A stretch of DNA of 64,000 nt. Origin: an uncultured Rhodobacter sp. (GTDB lineage: Bacteria > Pseudomonadota > Alphaproteobacteria > Rhodobacterales > Rhodobacteraceae). Each line of letters opens with the position of its first letter. Position 1 is the stretch's first letter. A program made the translations under genes and the position numbers. The notes beneath the pieces were generated by a model. It had not been told where the DNA came from. It saw only the letters and a program-made list of their open reading frames with translations, and made no database searches. The stretch lies in contig CAMFII010000002.1 in assembly GCA_945952585.1 (NCBI GenBank), positions 62,001 through 126,000 of the forward strand, written 5' to 3'. Positions 9,583 through 18,263 of this stretch are shown here, one piece after another.

Positions 9583-10692
9583 TTGGCCAATCCGAGCCTT
9601 CTTATCCTCGCCGGCGACGGCATCGGTCCCGAAGTCATGGCCGAGGTGAAACGCATCATCGCCTGGTATGGCGACAAGCGTGGCGTCAAGTTCGACGTCT
9701 CCGAGGATCTGGTCGGCGGTTGCGCCTACGATGCCTATGGCGTGCCGCTGGCGGACAAGACCATGGCCAAGGCGCAGGCGGTGGATGCAGTGCTGCTCGG
9801 TGCCGTCGGCGGGCCGAAATACGACACGCTCGACTTCAGCCTGAAGCCCGAGCGCGGCCTTCTGCGCCTGCGCAAGGAGATGGACCTTTACGCCAACCTG
9901 CGCCCGGCCCAGTGCTTCGACGCTTTGGCCGATTTCTCTTCGCTGAAGAAGGAAGTCGTTGCGGGCCTTGATATCGTCATCGTCCGCGAACTGACTTCAG
10001 GCGTCTATTTCGGCGAGCCGCGGGGCATTTTCCCGGATAACGAAGGCGGTCGCGTCGGCATCAACACGCAGCGCTACACGACGGAAGAAATCCGCCGTGT
10101 CGCCCGCTCCGCCTTCGAGATGGCCCGCCGGCGCGGCAACAAGGTCTGCTCGATGGAGAAGGCCAACGTCATGGAATCGGGTATCCTCTGGCGCGAAGAG
10201 GTGCAGTGGGTCCACGACAACGAATACCCGGACGTGGAACTCAGCCACATGTATGCCGACAACGGTGCGATGCAGCTGGTGCGCTGGCCCAAGCAGTTCG
10301 ACGTCATCGTGACCGATAACCTGTTCGGCGACATCCTGTCTGACTGCGCGGCGATGCTGACCGGCTCGCTTGGCATGCTGCCCTCGGCCAGCCTTGGCGC
10401 GCCGATGGCGAACGGCCGTCCGAAGGCGCTGTATGAACCCGTCCACGGCTCGGCCCCTGACATCGCCGGGCAGGGCAAGGCCAACCCGATCGCCTGTATC
10501 CTGAGCTTTGCCATGGCGCTGCGCTATTCCTTCGACATGGGCGATGAGGCGGCTCGGGTCGAGAAGGCGGTGGAAAAGGTGCTGGCCGACGGCGTGCGCA
10601 CTGCCGACCTGATGGGCCCCGCTGGCGGCACACCGGTTTCGACCAAGGGCATGGGCGACGCGATCCTCGCGGCCCTCGACGCGAGCCTCTGA
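9583..10692 (+). CDS. leuB: 3-isopropylmalate dehydrogenase
   Basis: This 369-aa NAD-dependent decarboxylating dehydrogenase oxidises 3-isopropylmalate to 4-methyl-2-oxopentanoate, the third step of leucine synthesis. Visible signatures are the N-terminal GDGIGPEV, the substrate-binding [14 protein letters not shown], and the NAD/Mg site [12 protein letters not shown]...[10 protein letters not shown] followed by [15 protein letters not shown]. The start is a TTG at 9583, six bases after a strong AGGGAG; no ATG is available at this position. It is monocistronic or co-transcribed with the EEP gene 63 bases upstream and ends at a strong terminator. Confidence 0.97.
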   Translation: MANPSLLILAGDGIGPEVMAEVKRIIAWYGDKRGVKFDVSEDLVGGCAYDAYGVPLADKTMAKAQAVDAVLLGAVGGPKYDTLDFSLKPERGLLRLRKEMDLYANLRPAQCFDALADFSSLKKEVVAGLDIVIVRELTSGVYFGEPRGIFPDNEGGRVGINTQRYTTEEIRRVARSAFEMARRRGNKVCSMEKANVMESGILWREEVQWVHDNEYPDVELSHMYADNGAMQLVRWPKQFDVIVTDNLFGDILSDCAAMLTGSLGMLPSASLGAPMANGRPKALYEPVHGSAPDIAGQGKANPIACILSFAMALRYSFDMGDEAARVEKAVEKVLADGVRTADLMGPAGGTPVSTKGMGDAILAALDASL

Positions 10693-10706
10693 CCGCTTGC
10701 CCTTCG

Positions 10707-10742
10707 GCCCGCCGGCGCTTTGCGTCCGGCGGGCAATTTTTT
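10707..10742 (+). terminator. Rho-independent terminator after leuB
   Basis: A 9-bp stem GCCCGCCGG / CCGGCGGGC with a 10-nt loop is followed by AATTTTTT, 15 bases after the leuB stop. Confidence 0.9.
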
Positions 10743-10827
10743 ACGCGCGTTCATCTTGCCACAGGCGTCCGTCCGCGCGAAAAGCGGGTCATGCGTCGGA
10801 CATCGGAGTCCGGCGGGGATTCCACCG

Positions 10828-11799
10828 ATGGCAATCAAGAATTCGAACCTGCGCGGTGCGCTCATGGCGCTGCTCGCCTTTGCGATCTATTCCACCCATG
10901 ACGTGGTGGTGAAGTTCCTGGGCGGTCTCTATTCCCCGGTGCAGATCATCTTCTTCAGCACGCTGCTCGCCTTTCCGCTGGTCACGCTGATGCTGATCCA
11001 GGACCGGCGCGACGGGAACCTGCGGCCGAAACATCCCTGGTGGTCGCTGGCCCGAACGGTCTGCACGGTGATCACTGGCCTGTCGGCCTTCTATGCTTTC
11101 TCGGTGCTTCCGCTGGCCCAGACCTACGCCATCCTCTTTGCCGCGCCGCTCTTGATCACGGTGCTCGCCATCCCCGTTCTAGGTGAGCGCGTTGGAATCC
11201 GGCGCGGTCTTGCCGTGGTGGTCGGCCTGTGCGGTGTGCTTGTCGTGTTGCGTCCCGGGCAATCGTCGCTCCAGCTGGGGCATCTCGCGGCGCTGACCGC
11301 GGCCGTCACTTCATCCATCGCCTCGGTCATCGTACGAAAGATCGGACAGGACGAGCGGAGTGCGGTCCTGATCCTTTACCCGATGCTGGCGAACTTCGTC
11401 GTTCTCGGGCTGGCCTTGCCCTTCGTGTACCATCCGATGCCGATCGAGCATGTCGGAATGCTGGCGATCATCGCGAGCTTCAGCTTCGTCGCTTCGCTTC
11501 TGGTGATTGCCGCCTATCGGGCGGCGCAGGCGGTCGTGGTGGCCCCGATGCAGTATTCGCAGATCATCTGGGCGGCGATCTACGGTGCGATCTTCTTCTC
11601 GGAACGCCCGGACCTCTACACCGGGATCGGCGCGACCATCATCATCGCCAGTGGCATCTACATCGTGCTGCGCGAGGGCGGAGGCAAGGTCGAGACGCAG
11701 CGACCGGTTCTGGAGTCGAAGTCACGCCCCGAGACCGGGATCGTGCCACGGATCAGCCTGATCCTTGCCCGGGTGACGACCCGCGATATCGCCGACTGA
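10828..11799 (+). CDS. DMT-superfamily (EamA) transporter
   Basis: The 323-aa product has ten predicted transmembrane helices arranged as two EamA repeats, the second starting near residue 150. The first helix carries STHDVVVKF and the loop after helix 4 reads FAAPLLITVLAIPVLGERVG, both typical of drug/metabolite exporters of the RhaT/EamA group. The ATG at 10828 (MAIKNSNLRG) follows a GGCGGGGA ribosome-binding site; the upstream extension overlaps the leuB terminator and is discarded. Substrate cannot be assigned. It is the last host gene before tRNA-Pro and the island. Confidence 0.88.
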   Translation: MAIKNSNLRGALMALLAFAIYSTHDVVVKFLGGLYSPVQIIFFSTLLAFPLVTLMLIQDRRDGNLRPKHPWWSLARTVCTVITGLSAFYAFSVLPLAQTYAILFAAPLLITVLAIPVLGERVGIRRGLAVVVGLCGVLVVLRPGQSSLQLGHLAALTAAVTSSIASVIVRKIGQDERSAVLILYPMLANFVVLGLALPFVYHPMPIEHVGMLAIIASFSFVASLLVIAAYRAAQAVVVAPMQYSQIIWAAIYGAIFFSERPDLYTGIGATIIIASGIYIVLREGGGKVETQRPVLESKSRPETGIVPRISLILARVTTRDIAD

Positions 11800-11857
11800 T
11801 CGCGCCAGAAGCCCCCTTGCAAATGCCCGGCGGACGGTTTAACCCCCCGCCCACGGT

Positions 11858-11934
11858 CGGAGCGTAGCGCAGCCTGGTAGCGCACCTGCTTCGGGAGCAG
11901 GGGGTCGGAGGTTCGAATCCTCTCGCTCCGACCA
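11858..11934 (+). tRNA. tRNA-Pro (anticodon CGG)
   Basis: The 77-nt sequence folds as a cloverleaf: acceptor arms CGGAGCG/CGCTCCG with discriminator A, a D-arm with AGCCTGGTAGC, an anticodon stem CCTGC/GCAGG enclosing loop TTCGGGA (anticodon CGG), and a T-loop GTTCGAATC. The CCA end is encoded. Its 3' end is the integration target of the adjacent island. Confidence 0.97.
11918..11934 (+). repeat. attL core: 17-bp direct repeat at tRNA-Pro 3' end
   Basis: The 17 bases TCCTCTCGCTCCGACCA at the tRNA 3' end recur exactly at 22514-22530. An integrase gene starts 67 bases beyond the repeat. This is the standard signature of integration into a tRNA T-arm/acceptor end. Confidence 0.92.
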
Positions 11935-11948
11935 TTTCCCGAATAATC

Positions 11949-11963
11949 AAGTGCTTAGAACGC
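11949..11963 (+). repeat. Left inverted arm-type repeat of the island
   Basis: AAGTGCTTAGAACGC lies 14 bases inside attL. Its reverse complement, with one extra base, occurs 17 bases inside attR at 22481-22496. Placement and orientation fit arm-type sites bound by the island integrase. Confidence 0.6.
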
Positions 11964-12001
11964 AAGTTCCGCTGGTGCGCCACACCGGTGAGGCACAAGC
12001 C

Positions 12002-13633
12002 ATGCGTCTAGCATCCTACCTAAGCGCCTCCAGACATGGAGTTTTCTACTTTCGCTGGCCTATCCCGGCCTCAGCGCACCCAGCAGGGAAGCGCACGAGT
12101 GCAAGGGTGTCACTCAGCACCCGGTGCCCGGATACCGCTCAGCGGCTGTCGAGGCTGCTGGCACTGGCTGGACATTCAGCACTCAGGCGGGCGACACACA
12201 GCAGCATGACATACGAAGAAATCAGGCAGCATGTGCAGGAGCACTTCCGGGAGCTTCTTGGGCAATTCAAGGATCAGGTCCGGGTGGATGGCAAGCCCGA
12301 CGATCTGCGGCTCGATGCGCTGAGAGCCACGGAGGGGCTCGCTGGCGGCGATCCCGAGACTTGGCTGTCGATCCAGCCGGAAGGTGCTGACGGGCTCCTG
12401 CGCGGCTTCTGCGCGCGCCGTGGAATTGTTGAGGCTGATCTGACAGAGGCAAACAGGCGGCAATTGTTGAGGCTGCTTCAAGATGGCCACGGCAGCTTGG
12501 CCCACACCGCACTCAACTATATCAGTGCCTTAGCGCATATTGACCTGTCCGAGCCTAGCGGACCGGCAACGTCGGATGCAGCGCCAGCTACTAAGCCCTT
12601 AGAGAGCGGAGTTCCGGGCAAGTCGGTGGCCGAGGTTTCCGCCATCTACTTCGATGAGGTCAGGCGGACTGCGCCAGTGGAGCCAAAGACAGAGCTAGAT
12701 CGCAAAGAGGTGCTGGAGCTACTGGACGAGATAATCGGGCAGAAGTCTATCGCCGCGATCAGCAAGAGTGATGCGCAGGAGGTGAAGAAAATACTGCTGC
12801 GGCTGCCGTGGAACCGTAACAAGATGCCAGCTACGCGGGGTAAGACGCTGGCCGAAATGCTGCAAGTGCCGGGGGTCAGGGTGATCTCCGCTCGCAGGGT
12901 GACAACGCACCTCGGCAACCTGCATGCGTTCTTTAAGTGGGCTGTCGCCAATGGCTACGTCGCTACCAATGTGTTCGACGGCATGCAGATTAGAGCAGCC
13001 AAGAAGTCACGTGACGACGACCGAGACGCATTCAGTGCCGAACAGCTCCAACTCATGTTCCTCCACCTGACTGAGAACCCATTGGGCCTAGTGCGGAAGG
13101 ACGTTCACAAGTGGGGAACGTTAATCGGCATGTTTAGCGGCATGCGTCTCAATGAAGTTGCCCAGCTCGAAGTGGCGGACATAAAGCAGGAAAACGATGT
13201 CTGGTACTTTGACGTAACCAAGGTCGGCGACGAGAGAAAGAGCCTCAAGAACCTAGCTTCGGAGCGCCGCCTGCCGGTCCACCAGCGGTTGATCGAATGT
13301 GGAATATTGGAGTTCGTCGCTCAGCAACGTAGCGCGGGAGAAGCTCGGTTGTTTCACGAGCTTTCCTACTCAAGAATGAACCACTTCGGACGCAATCTCG
13401 GAAGGTGGGTTAACGAGACCTTCCTGACCGCGCTGGGCATAAAGACGCGCCAACTGGTCTATCACAGCTTCCGCCACACTATGTCAACGCGGCTGGCTCA
13501 GGCTGACGCACCGGAGAAGCACGTCCCGGCGATCCTCGGACATCGGCAAGCTGGCATCACCTATAGCACTTACTTCAAGGACGGCTTCCTGCCTGCGCAA
13601 CTAAAGTCCACCATAGACTTGTTCGACTTCTAG
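12002..13633 (+). CDS. Island tyrosine integrase
   Basis: This 543-aa site-specific tyrosine recombinase lies immediately inside the tRNA-proximal end and very likely catalyses island integration and excision. The catalytic tetrad is recognisable: Arg382 in SGMRLNEV, His488-x-x-Arg491 in HSFRHTMS, His514 in LGHRQAG and a nucleophilic Tyr in TYSTYF (Tyr521 or Tyr524). A SAM-like core-binding region precedes it at about 260-340. The length and N-terminal half resemble the long DUF6538-type integrases of Rhodobacteraceae islands. The ATG at 12002 has a GAGG eight bases upstream. Confidence 0.93.
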   Translation: MRLASYLSASRHGVFYFRWPIPASAHPAGKRTSARVSLSTRCPDTAQRLSRLLALAGHSALRRATHSSMTYEEIRQHVQEHFRELLGQFKDQVRVDGKPDDLRLDALRATEGLAGGDPETWLSIQPEGADGLLRGFCARRGIVEADLTEANRRQLLRLLQDGHGSLAHTALNYISALAHIDLSEPSGPATSDAAPATKPLESGVPGKSVAEVSAIYFDEVRRTAPVEPKTELDRKEVLELLDEIIGQKSIAAISKSDAQEVKKILLRLPWNRNKMPATRGKTLAEMLQVPGVRVISARRVTTHLGNLHAFFKWAVANGYVATNVFDGMQIRAAKKSRDDDRDAFSAEQLQLMFLHLTENPLGLVRKDVHKWGTLIGMFSGMRLNEVAQLEVADIKQENDVWYFDVTKVGDERKSLKNLASERRLPVHQRLIECGILEFVAQQRSAGEARLFHELSYSRMNHFGRNLGRWVNETFLTALGIKTRQLVYHSFRHTMSTRLAQADAPEKHVPAILGHRQAGITYSTYFKDGFLPAQLKSTIDLFDF

Positions 13634-13668
13634 GCGAGCGACGCTCTGTCAGCCGTGGGGAGCTAAAC

Positions 13669-14334
13669 CTAACTTTCAACCATCGGACCAGACTTTGGCA
13701 TGCTACTCGTTAGCATGTATGTCAACTCGCCGGCCTCTGTTCTCAGCTTTTCAAGGCTAGGTGAGACCATAGCCCGGCCGATTAAGTCACCGAGTTCTCC
13801 CGGCAATGCATTCGGCATGCGCTCCAAGTCACCAAACTGGCGCACTACGAAGGCGGAACCCTTAGCAAGCATGTCGATATCGTCAAAGTTGCGACCGAGG
13901 GCTTGCGCAGCTCCATCAAAGGAACCCAGAGCTGCTGCTGCGAACTCTACGTCATCGAGTTCACGACCGACAGCGTTCAAGTACGCCGCATGCGCAATGC
14001 CAGCGGCTACGTACAGCTCCTCATCGGCACCCGTGGTAGCATAAGGATCAGGGAGCGACGCACGCTCACTTGTTGACTTGCCATCAGCAGCAGTCTGGTT
14101 GACCGTGCCCTTGGGTGATGCGCTGCCCATGGCCCGGCGTAGCCATCTGCAACAGCGCACCATCGCGAAGCCGACTAGAGCCAGTACGATGGGGAACAGC
14201 CCCGCGCCTTCGTGATGTGAGGTGTTGGCAACCATGATACCCACCACCACACCATAGACCAAAACGGACACTAGCCCCGTTCTTGCCCGCGACATCCAGT
14301 ACCCTATGGCACAACCTACTAGGAACGAGAGCAA
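13669..14334 (-). CDS. Hypothetical membrane protein, divergent from Xre gene
   Basis: I do not recognise a family. From the TTG at 14334 the 221-aa product opens with a hydrophobic hairpin (two or three membrane segments in residues 1-65), followed by a soluble Asp/Glu-rich domain containing repeated Ala-rich helices. The TTG has a GGAGG four bases upstream (14339-14343). Longer in-frame starts exist at ATG 14397 and 14466, but the first would put a 17-bp palindrome (14350-14366) inside the coding region and the second overlaps the divergent Xre gene. Divergent, closely spaced placement suggests control by that regulator. Confidence 0.6.
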   Translation of the reverse strand: MLSFLVGCAIGYWMSRARTGLVSVLVYGVVVGIMVANTSHHEGAGLFPIVLALVGFAMVRCCRWLRRAMGSASPKGTVNQTAADGKSTSERASLPDPYATTGADEELYVAAGIAHAAYLNAVGRELDDVEFAAAALGSFDGAAQALGRNFDDIDMLAKGSAFVVRQFGDLERMPNALPGELGDLIGRAMVSPSLEKLRTEAGELTYMLTSSMPKSGPMVES

Positions 14335-14349
14335 GGAACCTCCGTCGAC

Positions 14350-14366
14350 TATCTGAATTTTAGATA
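14350..14366. promoter_or_regulatory. Palindromic putative operator in the Xre intergenic region
   Basis: TATCTGAATTTTAGATA is a 17-bp inverted repeat with arms matching at all but two symmetric positions. A further TATCTGAA half-site lies at about 14374-14382 on the minus strand. It sits between the divergent Xre regulator and the membrane-protein gene, where an autoregulatory operator would be expected. Confidence 0.55.
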
Positions 14367-14416
14367 ACCAGATTTCAGATATACGTGAAGTCCCCATCCG
14401 AAGCAGATGGGGCAGC

Positions 14417-14650
14417 ATGCCGAGAACACTGGGGGATGCACGGCATGAAGCACTGGTCGCCTTCATTGTTCGCAGGCGGCAGGAGGTCGGGCTGACACAA
14501 AGCGAGTTGGCAGCCCGGATGAAAGTCTATCAGTCGTTCATCGCGCGCTTAGAGAGCGGGCAGCGCCGCGTGGACGTCATCGAGTTCATCCAGCTTGGTG
14601 AAGTGCTCGACTTTGACCCAGCCGCCGTAGTGCGGATGCTGACCGACTAG
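14417..14650 (+). CDS. Xre-family HTH transcriptional regulator
   Basis: A 77-aa single-domain Cro/C1-type DNA-binding protein. The helix-turn-helix runs over about residues 23-45 (LTQSELAARMKV then QSFIARLESGQRR), followed by the conserved IEFIQLGEVLDFDPAAV tail. There is no additional domain. It is divergent from the membrane-protein gene across a region with a palindrome, so probably regulates itself and that gene. Ribosome-binding site is weak. Confidence 0.85.
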   Translation: MPRTLGDARHEALVAFIVRRRQEVGLTQSELAARMKVYQSFIARLESGQRRVDVIEFIQLGEVLDFDPAAVVRMLTD

Positions 14651-14709
14651 CCGACAGTCGCCGTTGAACGCGACAACGGCTTGCAAGCAGGTACGTGGGG
14701 CCACGCAGC

Positions 14710-15351
14710 TCACCCTCCCTTTTTCCTACTCTTGTGCACCTCCGGCGGCAGGTTCTCCGCTGAGGCTGGTTTGCCATCCAAAAGCAGTTCGGCGATGGCT
14801 TCCGGCAGGTGGCTCAGCCGCAATTCATCCGTCGAAGCGGGATCGGTGGCTGGCAGCAATCCGTCCAGCGGGTGTGAAGTGCTCCCCGGCAGTGGTGTAT
14901 CCGGCGCTGCTGCCTCGCTGTCAGCCAAAAGCGCTGCCAGATCGGCTGGCATGCGCTCTGCCCGAAGTTGCGAAAGTGAGGCGGGGGTGCATGTTGGGGC
15001 ACCTGCGAAGCTCGCAGCGGCGTCCAGCACGAGCTTGATGAGCTTGATGGTGCTGGCCTCCTGCAAGGCTTGCCAGACGTAGGGCACGCCCGGTTCTGTG
15101 TACATCGAGAGCTCCACAGCCAACTCTGGGTGTATCACGCTCGGTGTCGCGCGGGGTATGTCCATCGGTCGGAACGCGACGATCTCGCGGGGCTGGAGCC
15201 CAAGGTGCAGCATCAGGAAGAACGCCACACGCTCCACCGATCCCGCAGGATAGTCCCGTCGGAAGGTGTCGAGGTGCGCTGCTGTCCACATCCGATGCGC
15301 AGTACGATCTGCGGTGCTGCCGCTGCGCGGTGTGCTCCTAGCGCGGTTCAT
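14710..15351 (-). CDS. Tyrosine recombinase-like protein lacking catalytic end
   Basis: The 213-aa product contains a stretch (residues 21-65, WTAAHLDTFRRDYP-x-GSVERVAFFL...) that matches the start of the catalytic domain of the neighbouring integrase (FHTWTEAEIAEFQTAWPEGTVADLAMSL) and keeps an Arg (QPREIV) at the position of the first catalytic Arg. No HxxR, second His or nucleophilic Tyr follows; instead there is an unrelated Pro/Ala-rich tail. Its ATG overlaps the stop of the upstream small gene by 14 bases. Either a decayed recombinase or an accessory DNA-binding protein; the call is inference from local similarity. Confidence 0.6.
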   Translation of the reverse strand: MNRARSTPRSGSTADRTAHRMWTAAHLDTFRRDYPAGSVERVAFFLMLHLGLQPREIVAFRPMDIPRATPSVIHPELAVELSMYTEPGVPYVWQALQEASTIKLIKLVLDAAASFAGAPTCTPASLSQLRAERMPADLAALLADSEAAAPDTPLPGSTSHPLDGLLPATDPASTDELRLSHLPEAIAELLLDGKPASAENLPPEVHKSRKKGG

Positions 15352-15577
15352 TGAAGGCCCTCACGACGCTGGAGCTCCCAAGCCGATGGCGACCGTCAAA
15401 CACGCCCTTGGTGGTGTGACGATAGACGATGCGGCTGTCATAGGGTTTCGGGCCATGCTCAACAGCCAGCACGATGGTCCGCCCGAATGCATGGTGCTTA
15501 CGGATGCGGGTGCGCTGCCCTGAAAGCAGGGCGCGACGGGTGCGGCGGGGCAGGGCTGTGTCGTGGTCAAGCGGCAT
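15338..15577 (-). CDS. Small basic protein in the recombinase module
   Basis: The 79-aa product begins MPLDHDTALPRRTRR and is rich in Arg and His. Its ATG lies 11 bases inside the end of the upstream integrase gene and has AAGGA eight bases before it, and its own end overlaps the start of the next gene by 14 bases, so all appear translationally coupled. No family recognised; a basic character would suit nucleic-acid binding. Confidence 0.6.
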   Translation of the reverse strand: MPLDHDTALPRRTRRALLSGQRTRIRKHHAFGRTIVLAVEHGPKPYDSRIVYRHTTKGVFDGRHRLGSSSVVRAFNEPR

Positions 15578-16667
15578 GGTCAAGTTCCTTCGCCTTGGGT
15601 GATTTTCCAGTCTGATGCACAAGCCGCATGGCGCGGTCGGCCAGCCCTGCACGTTGTGCTTGTTGGGTGTATCGCTGCACCTCAGAGAGCGTCATGTGCC
15701 CGGTTATGGCCATGATCTCGTGAGGGGATGCCCCGGCCTCGGCCAGCCTGCGGGCGATGGCCTTGCGGAGCCCGTGCAGCGTGCACTCTGGCAACCCGGC
15801 CTTGTCCCGCCACTGCTGCATGAGATTGCCAAGCCCCGCTGCGCTGCGCTGCTGCCCGGAGTGGGTATGCAGGTAGGTCGCCTGATCCGGGGGCAGGGCA
15901 TCAAGCCTGCGCTTGAGCTCAGGATGAATTGGAATATCGACCACAACGCCGCTGCGCTTCTTGGTCTTTTGCCGCCGATACTGGAGGCGGTCCCCGATGC
16001 GGTTGTGCGGCCCGAGCTGCACCAGATCAATTCGGGCTGCCCCGGTGTACAGCGCCAGTGACATAGCCAAGTCTGCAACTGTGCCTTCGGGCCAAGCCGT
16101 CTGGAACTCCGCTATCTCGGCCTCGGTCCAAGTGTGGAAGCTATCGGGGTTCGCGGAGGGCATGCTCTTGATGCGCGCAGCCGGGTTGTGGTTCATGCCG
16201 TCCAGCGTGTCGCAGGCGTACTCCAGCACCATGCGCAGAACCTTGAGCAAGTTGTTGGCTGCCGCTGGCCTATCGGCATGCTTGGCCATGATGCGCTTGA
16301 TGGTCTTGCGGTCCAGTCCGGCAACAGGGCGGTCGCCGTAGGTGGTGCGCAGGTGATCCGCTAGCCTGCGGTAGCTGCGACGAGTGCTGCTGGCCAGCCG
16401 GGGGAATTGCGGCGAGCCTAGCCAGTTCTCGACAGCATAGCCAAGACTGCCCGGTATTGCCCGGATCGCCCTTGTGCTGGGTCCATCCTCGCAACGCATG
16501 GCGGCATTGTAGCGCCGAACGAAGTCAGCACTGCCGTACTCCGCTCCGAGGTTCACAGTCGATCCTGCCCGACGCAGCCTGTAGCGCAGCTTGCCGTGCC
16601 GATCTGTGTACTGCGAAACTCCGGGGAACTCTGATGCTCTCGTGAGCTTGGATGCAGGGCGAGGCAT
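15567..16667 (-). CDS. Second tyrosine recombinase/integrase
   Basis: This 366-aa tyrosine recombinase has a core-binding domain at about 70-170 and a catalytic domain with the first Arg in TGAARIDLVQL, LHGLRKAIARR (H-x-L-R), ITGHMTLSEVQRYTQ with the second His and the nucleophilic Tyr. It is the phage-type integrase common in Rhodobacteraceae, distinct in length and N-terminus from the attL-proximal integrase. It starts with ATG overlapping the stop of the small upstream gene (TAATG). Being internal and oriented away from attL, it may belong to an older or nested insertion. Confidence 0.9.
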   Translation of the reverse strand: MPRPASKLTRASEFPGVSQYTDRHGKLRYRLRRAGSTVNLGAEYGSADFVRRYNAAMRCEDGPSTRAIRAIPGSLGYAVENWLGSPQFPRLASSTRRSYRRLADHLRTTYGDRPVAGLDRKTIKRIMAKHADRPAAANNLLKVLRMVLEYACDTLDGMNHNPAARIKSMPSANPDSFHTWTEAEIAEFQTAWPEGTVADLAMSLALYTGAARIDLVQLGPHNRIGDRLQYRRQKTKKRSGVVVDIPIHPELKRRLDALPPDQATYLHTHSGQQRSAAGLGNLMQQWRDKAGLPECTLHGLRKAIARRLAEAGASPHEIMAITGHMTLSEVQRYTQQAQRAGLADRAMRLVHQTGKSPKAKELDHAA

Positions 16668-16900
16668 TACACGTCCTCCCAGCCTGTGCCGGGTGGCAGC
16701 TTCCCTTGGGCCATCATGCCTGCGGTCTGGTCCCCGAAATGGACCGTGGTGCTTCCATCTGCATGCTGAGTGATCCCGCTGGCCGATAGGCCCCTGCGTT
16801 GTGCTGCGGCGATGATCGCCTCTAGCCGCTGAGGGCTTACCCCAACTCTTCGCTTGCGCTGGGCAGCATCCTGCCTCGGCTGCACTCCCGTGTCCGTCAT
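16667..16900 (-). CDS. Small protein upstream of the second integrase
   Basis: A 77-aa product (MTDTGVQPRQDA...) with a basic N-terminal half (QRKRRVGVSPQRLEAIIAAAQRRGL) that could form a helix-turn-helix-sized segment and a C-terminal part with HFGD. Stop and integrase start overlap as TAATG. Similar small frames often precede integrases of this type. Longer in-frame starts at 16912 (GTG) and 16942 (ATG) are possible. A recombination directionality role is only a guess from position. Confidence 0.6.
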   Translation of the reverse strand: MTDTGVQPRQDAAQRKRRVGVSPQRLEAIIAAAQRRGLSASGITQHADGSTTVHFGDQTAGMMAQGKLPPGTGWEDV

Positions 16901-16942
16901 TGACTTGCTCACTGTTATTGCACCTACCGGAGTGCTCGGCAT

Positions 16943-17480
16943 TCAGCCCGATCTGCTCAATCCGGTAGGTGCCTTGGTTGCTTTGGTGTCAGCCTGTGCA
17001 ACTGCCAATACCGATACTCATAAAATCAAATTATGTGCAACACTAAAATGGAGATGATCGTCCACAGATCGGCTAAGTCTCTGACCCGCATGGAAAGAAA
17101 CAAGAAAGATCAGATATAACCGGGATAGCTGCTATAGACTACTCTTGTATTACTCTTCTGTGTGTACCCACTAGGCAGGGATGGACGTACTCAAGTAAGC
17201 CAGCAGTTAGGTTGTACTGCTATGCACTACTTCCTAGTGGTCTGTTAAAATACTGTTATACATAAGGTTATGCATCAGTCTGCCCTGATAGCCCGAGGTA
17301 AGGTGTGCTTCTGCTTGCATAGGTATTGAGCTAACCATAGCTAGCAGTATCAACTATAGTATAACTACTGTTATAATACCTGTATACTCAGCTAGTATGT
17401 ATTACAGTGTTATAATATCTATTCAGGTAGTATAATGGGTTATACTGCGCTGATATAATTAACTAGTCATAGCTGTAGTG
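16943..17480. other. AT-rich intergenic region dense in -10-like boxes
   Basis: No open frame here has support. The stretch is much richer in A/T than anything else in the window. Four exact TATAAT hexamers occur within 90 bases at 17372, 17411, 17431 and 17454, all on the plus strand, with many TATA/TATAC variants around them. It could be a promoter cluster, a replication/unwinding region of a former plasmid or phage, or simply foreign AT-rich DNA. Confidence 0.6.
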
Positions 17481-17645
17481 TATGGCTTGCTTTACTCGGG
17501 TAGTGTACTTGGATGGTATACTGCTTGCATTGAAGCATTGCAGGACTTTTATGCATCCGGGCTACGCTCCGGCATACCGCAAGCATCTAATCCCGCTGCA
17601 TACCTTCGCGGGTGAGACAGATGAGCAATCTGGGAAATTGTTCTG

Positions 17646-17755
17646 TCTGCAAGACGGGGGGCCAAGGATCGGCTCGCCTTCTTCTGCAAGATGAGGCATC
17701 AGCCCAGCTCGGGCTCAATGCAGCCTGCGGAGCCGTCGCTTATGTCTGCAAGATG
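17646..17755 (+). repeat. Three short direct repeats TCTGCAAGAYG
   Basis: TCTGCAAGACG at 17646 and TCTGCAAGATG at 17683 and 17745 are direct copies 37 and 62 bases apart, in a gene-free stretch (17480-18012). The longest frames across this stretch (for example 17482-17694 plus) show no protein character. Purpose unknown; too few and too irregular for a CRISPR array. Confidence 0.5.
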
Positions 17756-17812
17756 AAGGGCTGACCTGATCCGGGCTGCTGTCGGTAGCGGCCAGACACA
17801 TGCGGGAAAGAA

Positions 17813-17825
17813 GATAGATACCCCC
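17813..17825 (+). repeat. 13-bp direct repeat, copy 1
   Basis: GATAGATACCCCC here recurs exactly at 19454-19466, each followed within a few bases by AAAAAT and preceded by a GCGGG. The two copies flank the serine recombinase and two small membrane-protein genes. Confidence 0.55.
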
Positions 17826-18012
17826 GGAAAAATCCCGGACTTCCCGGCTGGGCCGCCAGATCAACGCAGAGGCCACAAAGAGCCCCGCACAGGCATCCCA
17901 GTCCCGTTGATCATCCAAGGTCGCCGAAAACCAGATGCCCGCTGTACGGGCCTCTCCGGGCCTCTCAGGGCGCGGGCGGCTTTCGGCCTCGGCAGAGCCA
18001 GATAGGCTGTCG

Positions 18013-18201
18013 CTAGCCTCCAAGCAGGAACAGCGCCGCAACCACGCAGAGGGCTGCCAGCCAGATCACCAGCCCCGGACGCCTCCGAAACCGCAGCCGC
18101 GTCAGGTTGAGCTGGCGATGCTGGAGCGGGCGCTCAACAAGGCGCTCCTCGCTCACACTGCGAAGTCTCTGTGCGGGGAGGGCAACGACCTTCTTGGACA
18201 T
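18013..18201 (-). CDS. Small single-pass membrane protein
   Basis: The 62-aa product has a basic N-terminal domain (residues 1-42, many Arg) and one C-terminal transmembrane helix (LVIWLAALCVVAALFLLGG), so it is probably a tail-anchored inner-membrane protein. The ATG at 18201 (MSKKVVALP) has only a weak GGTG upstream. It lies 62 bases downstream of the serine recombinase on the same strand. No family recognised. Confidence 0.5.
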   Translation of the reverse strand: MSKKVVALPAQRLRSVSEERLVERPLQHRQLNLTRLRFRRRPGLVIWLAALCVVAALFLLGG

Positions 18202-18263
18202 GCCAGCACCTTGCACAGTAAATCGGGCAAGTGTTTGGCAGCACTCCGGTACTCAGCTCGCTG

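Noticed and set aside
17482-17694. 70-aa plus-strand frame in the AT-rich region
   Set aside because: No ribosome-binding site, no protein-like pattern, and it crosses the direct-repeat region.
17646-17755. Possible CRISPR array
   Set aside because: Only three 11-bp repeats with unequal spacing and no cas genes.
17715-18041. 108-aa minus-strand frame overlapping the small TM protein
   Set aside because: Weak TTG start inside the preceding gene and no recognisable protein features; it could be real but is unsupported.
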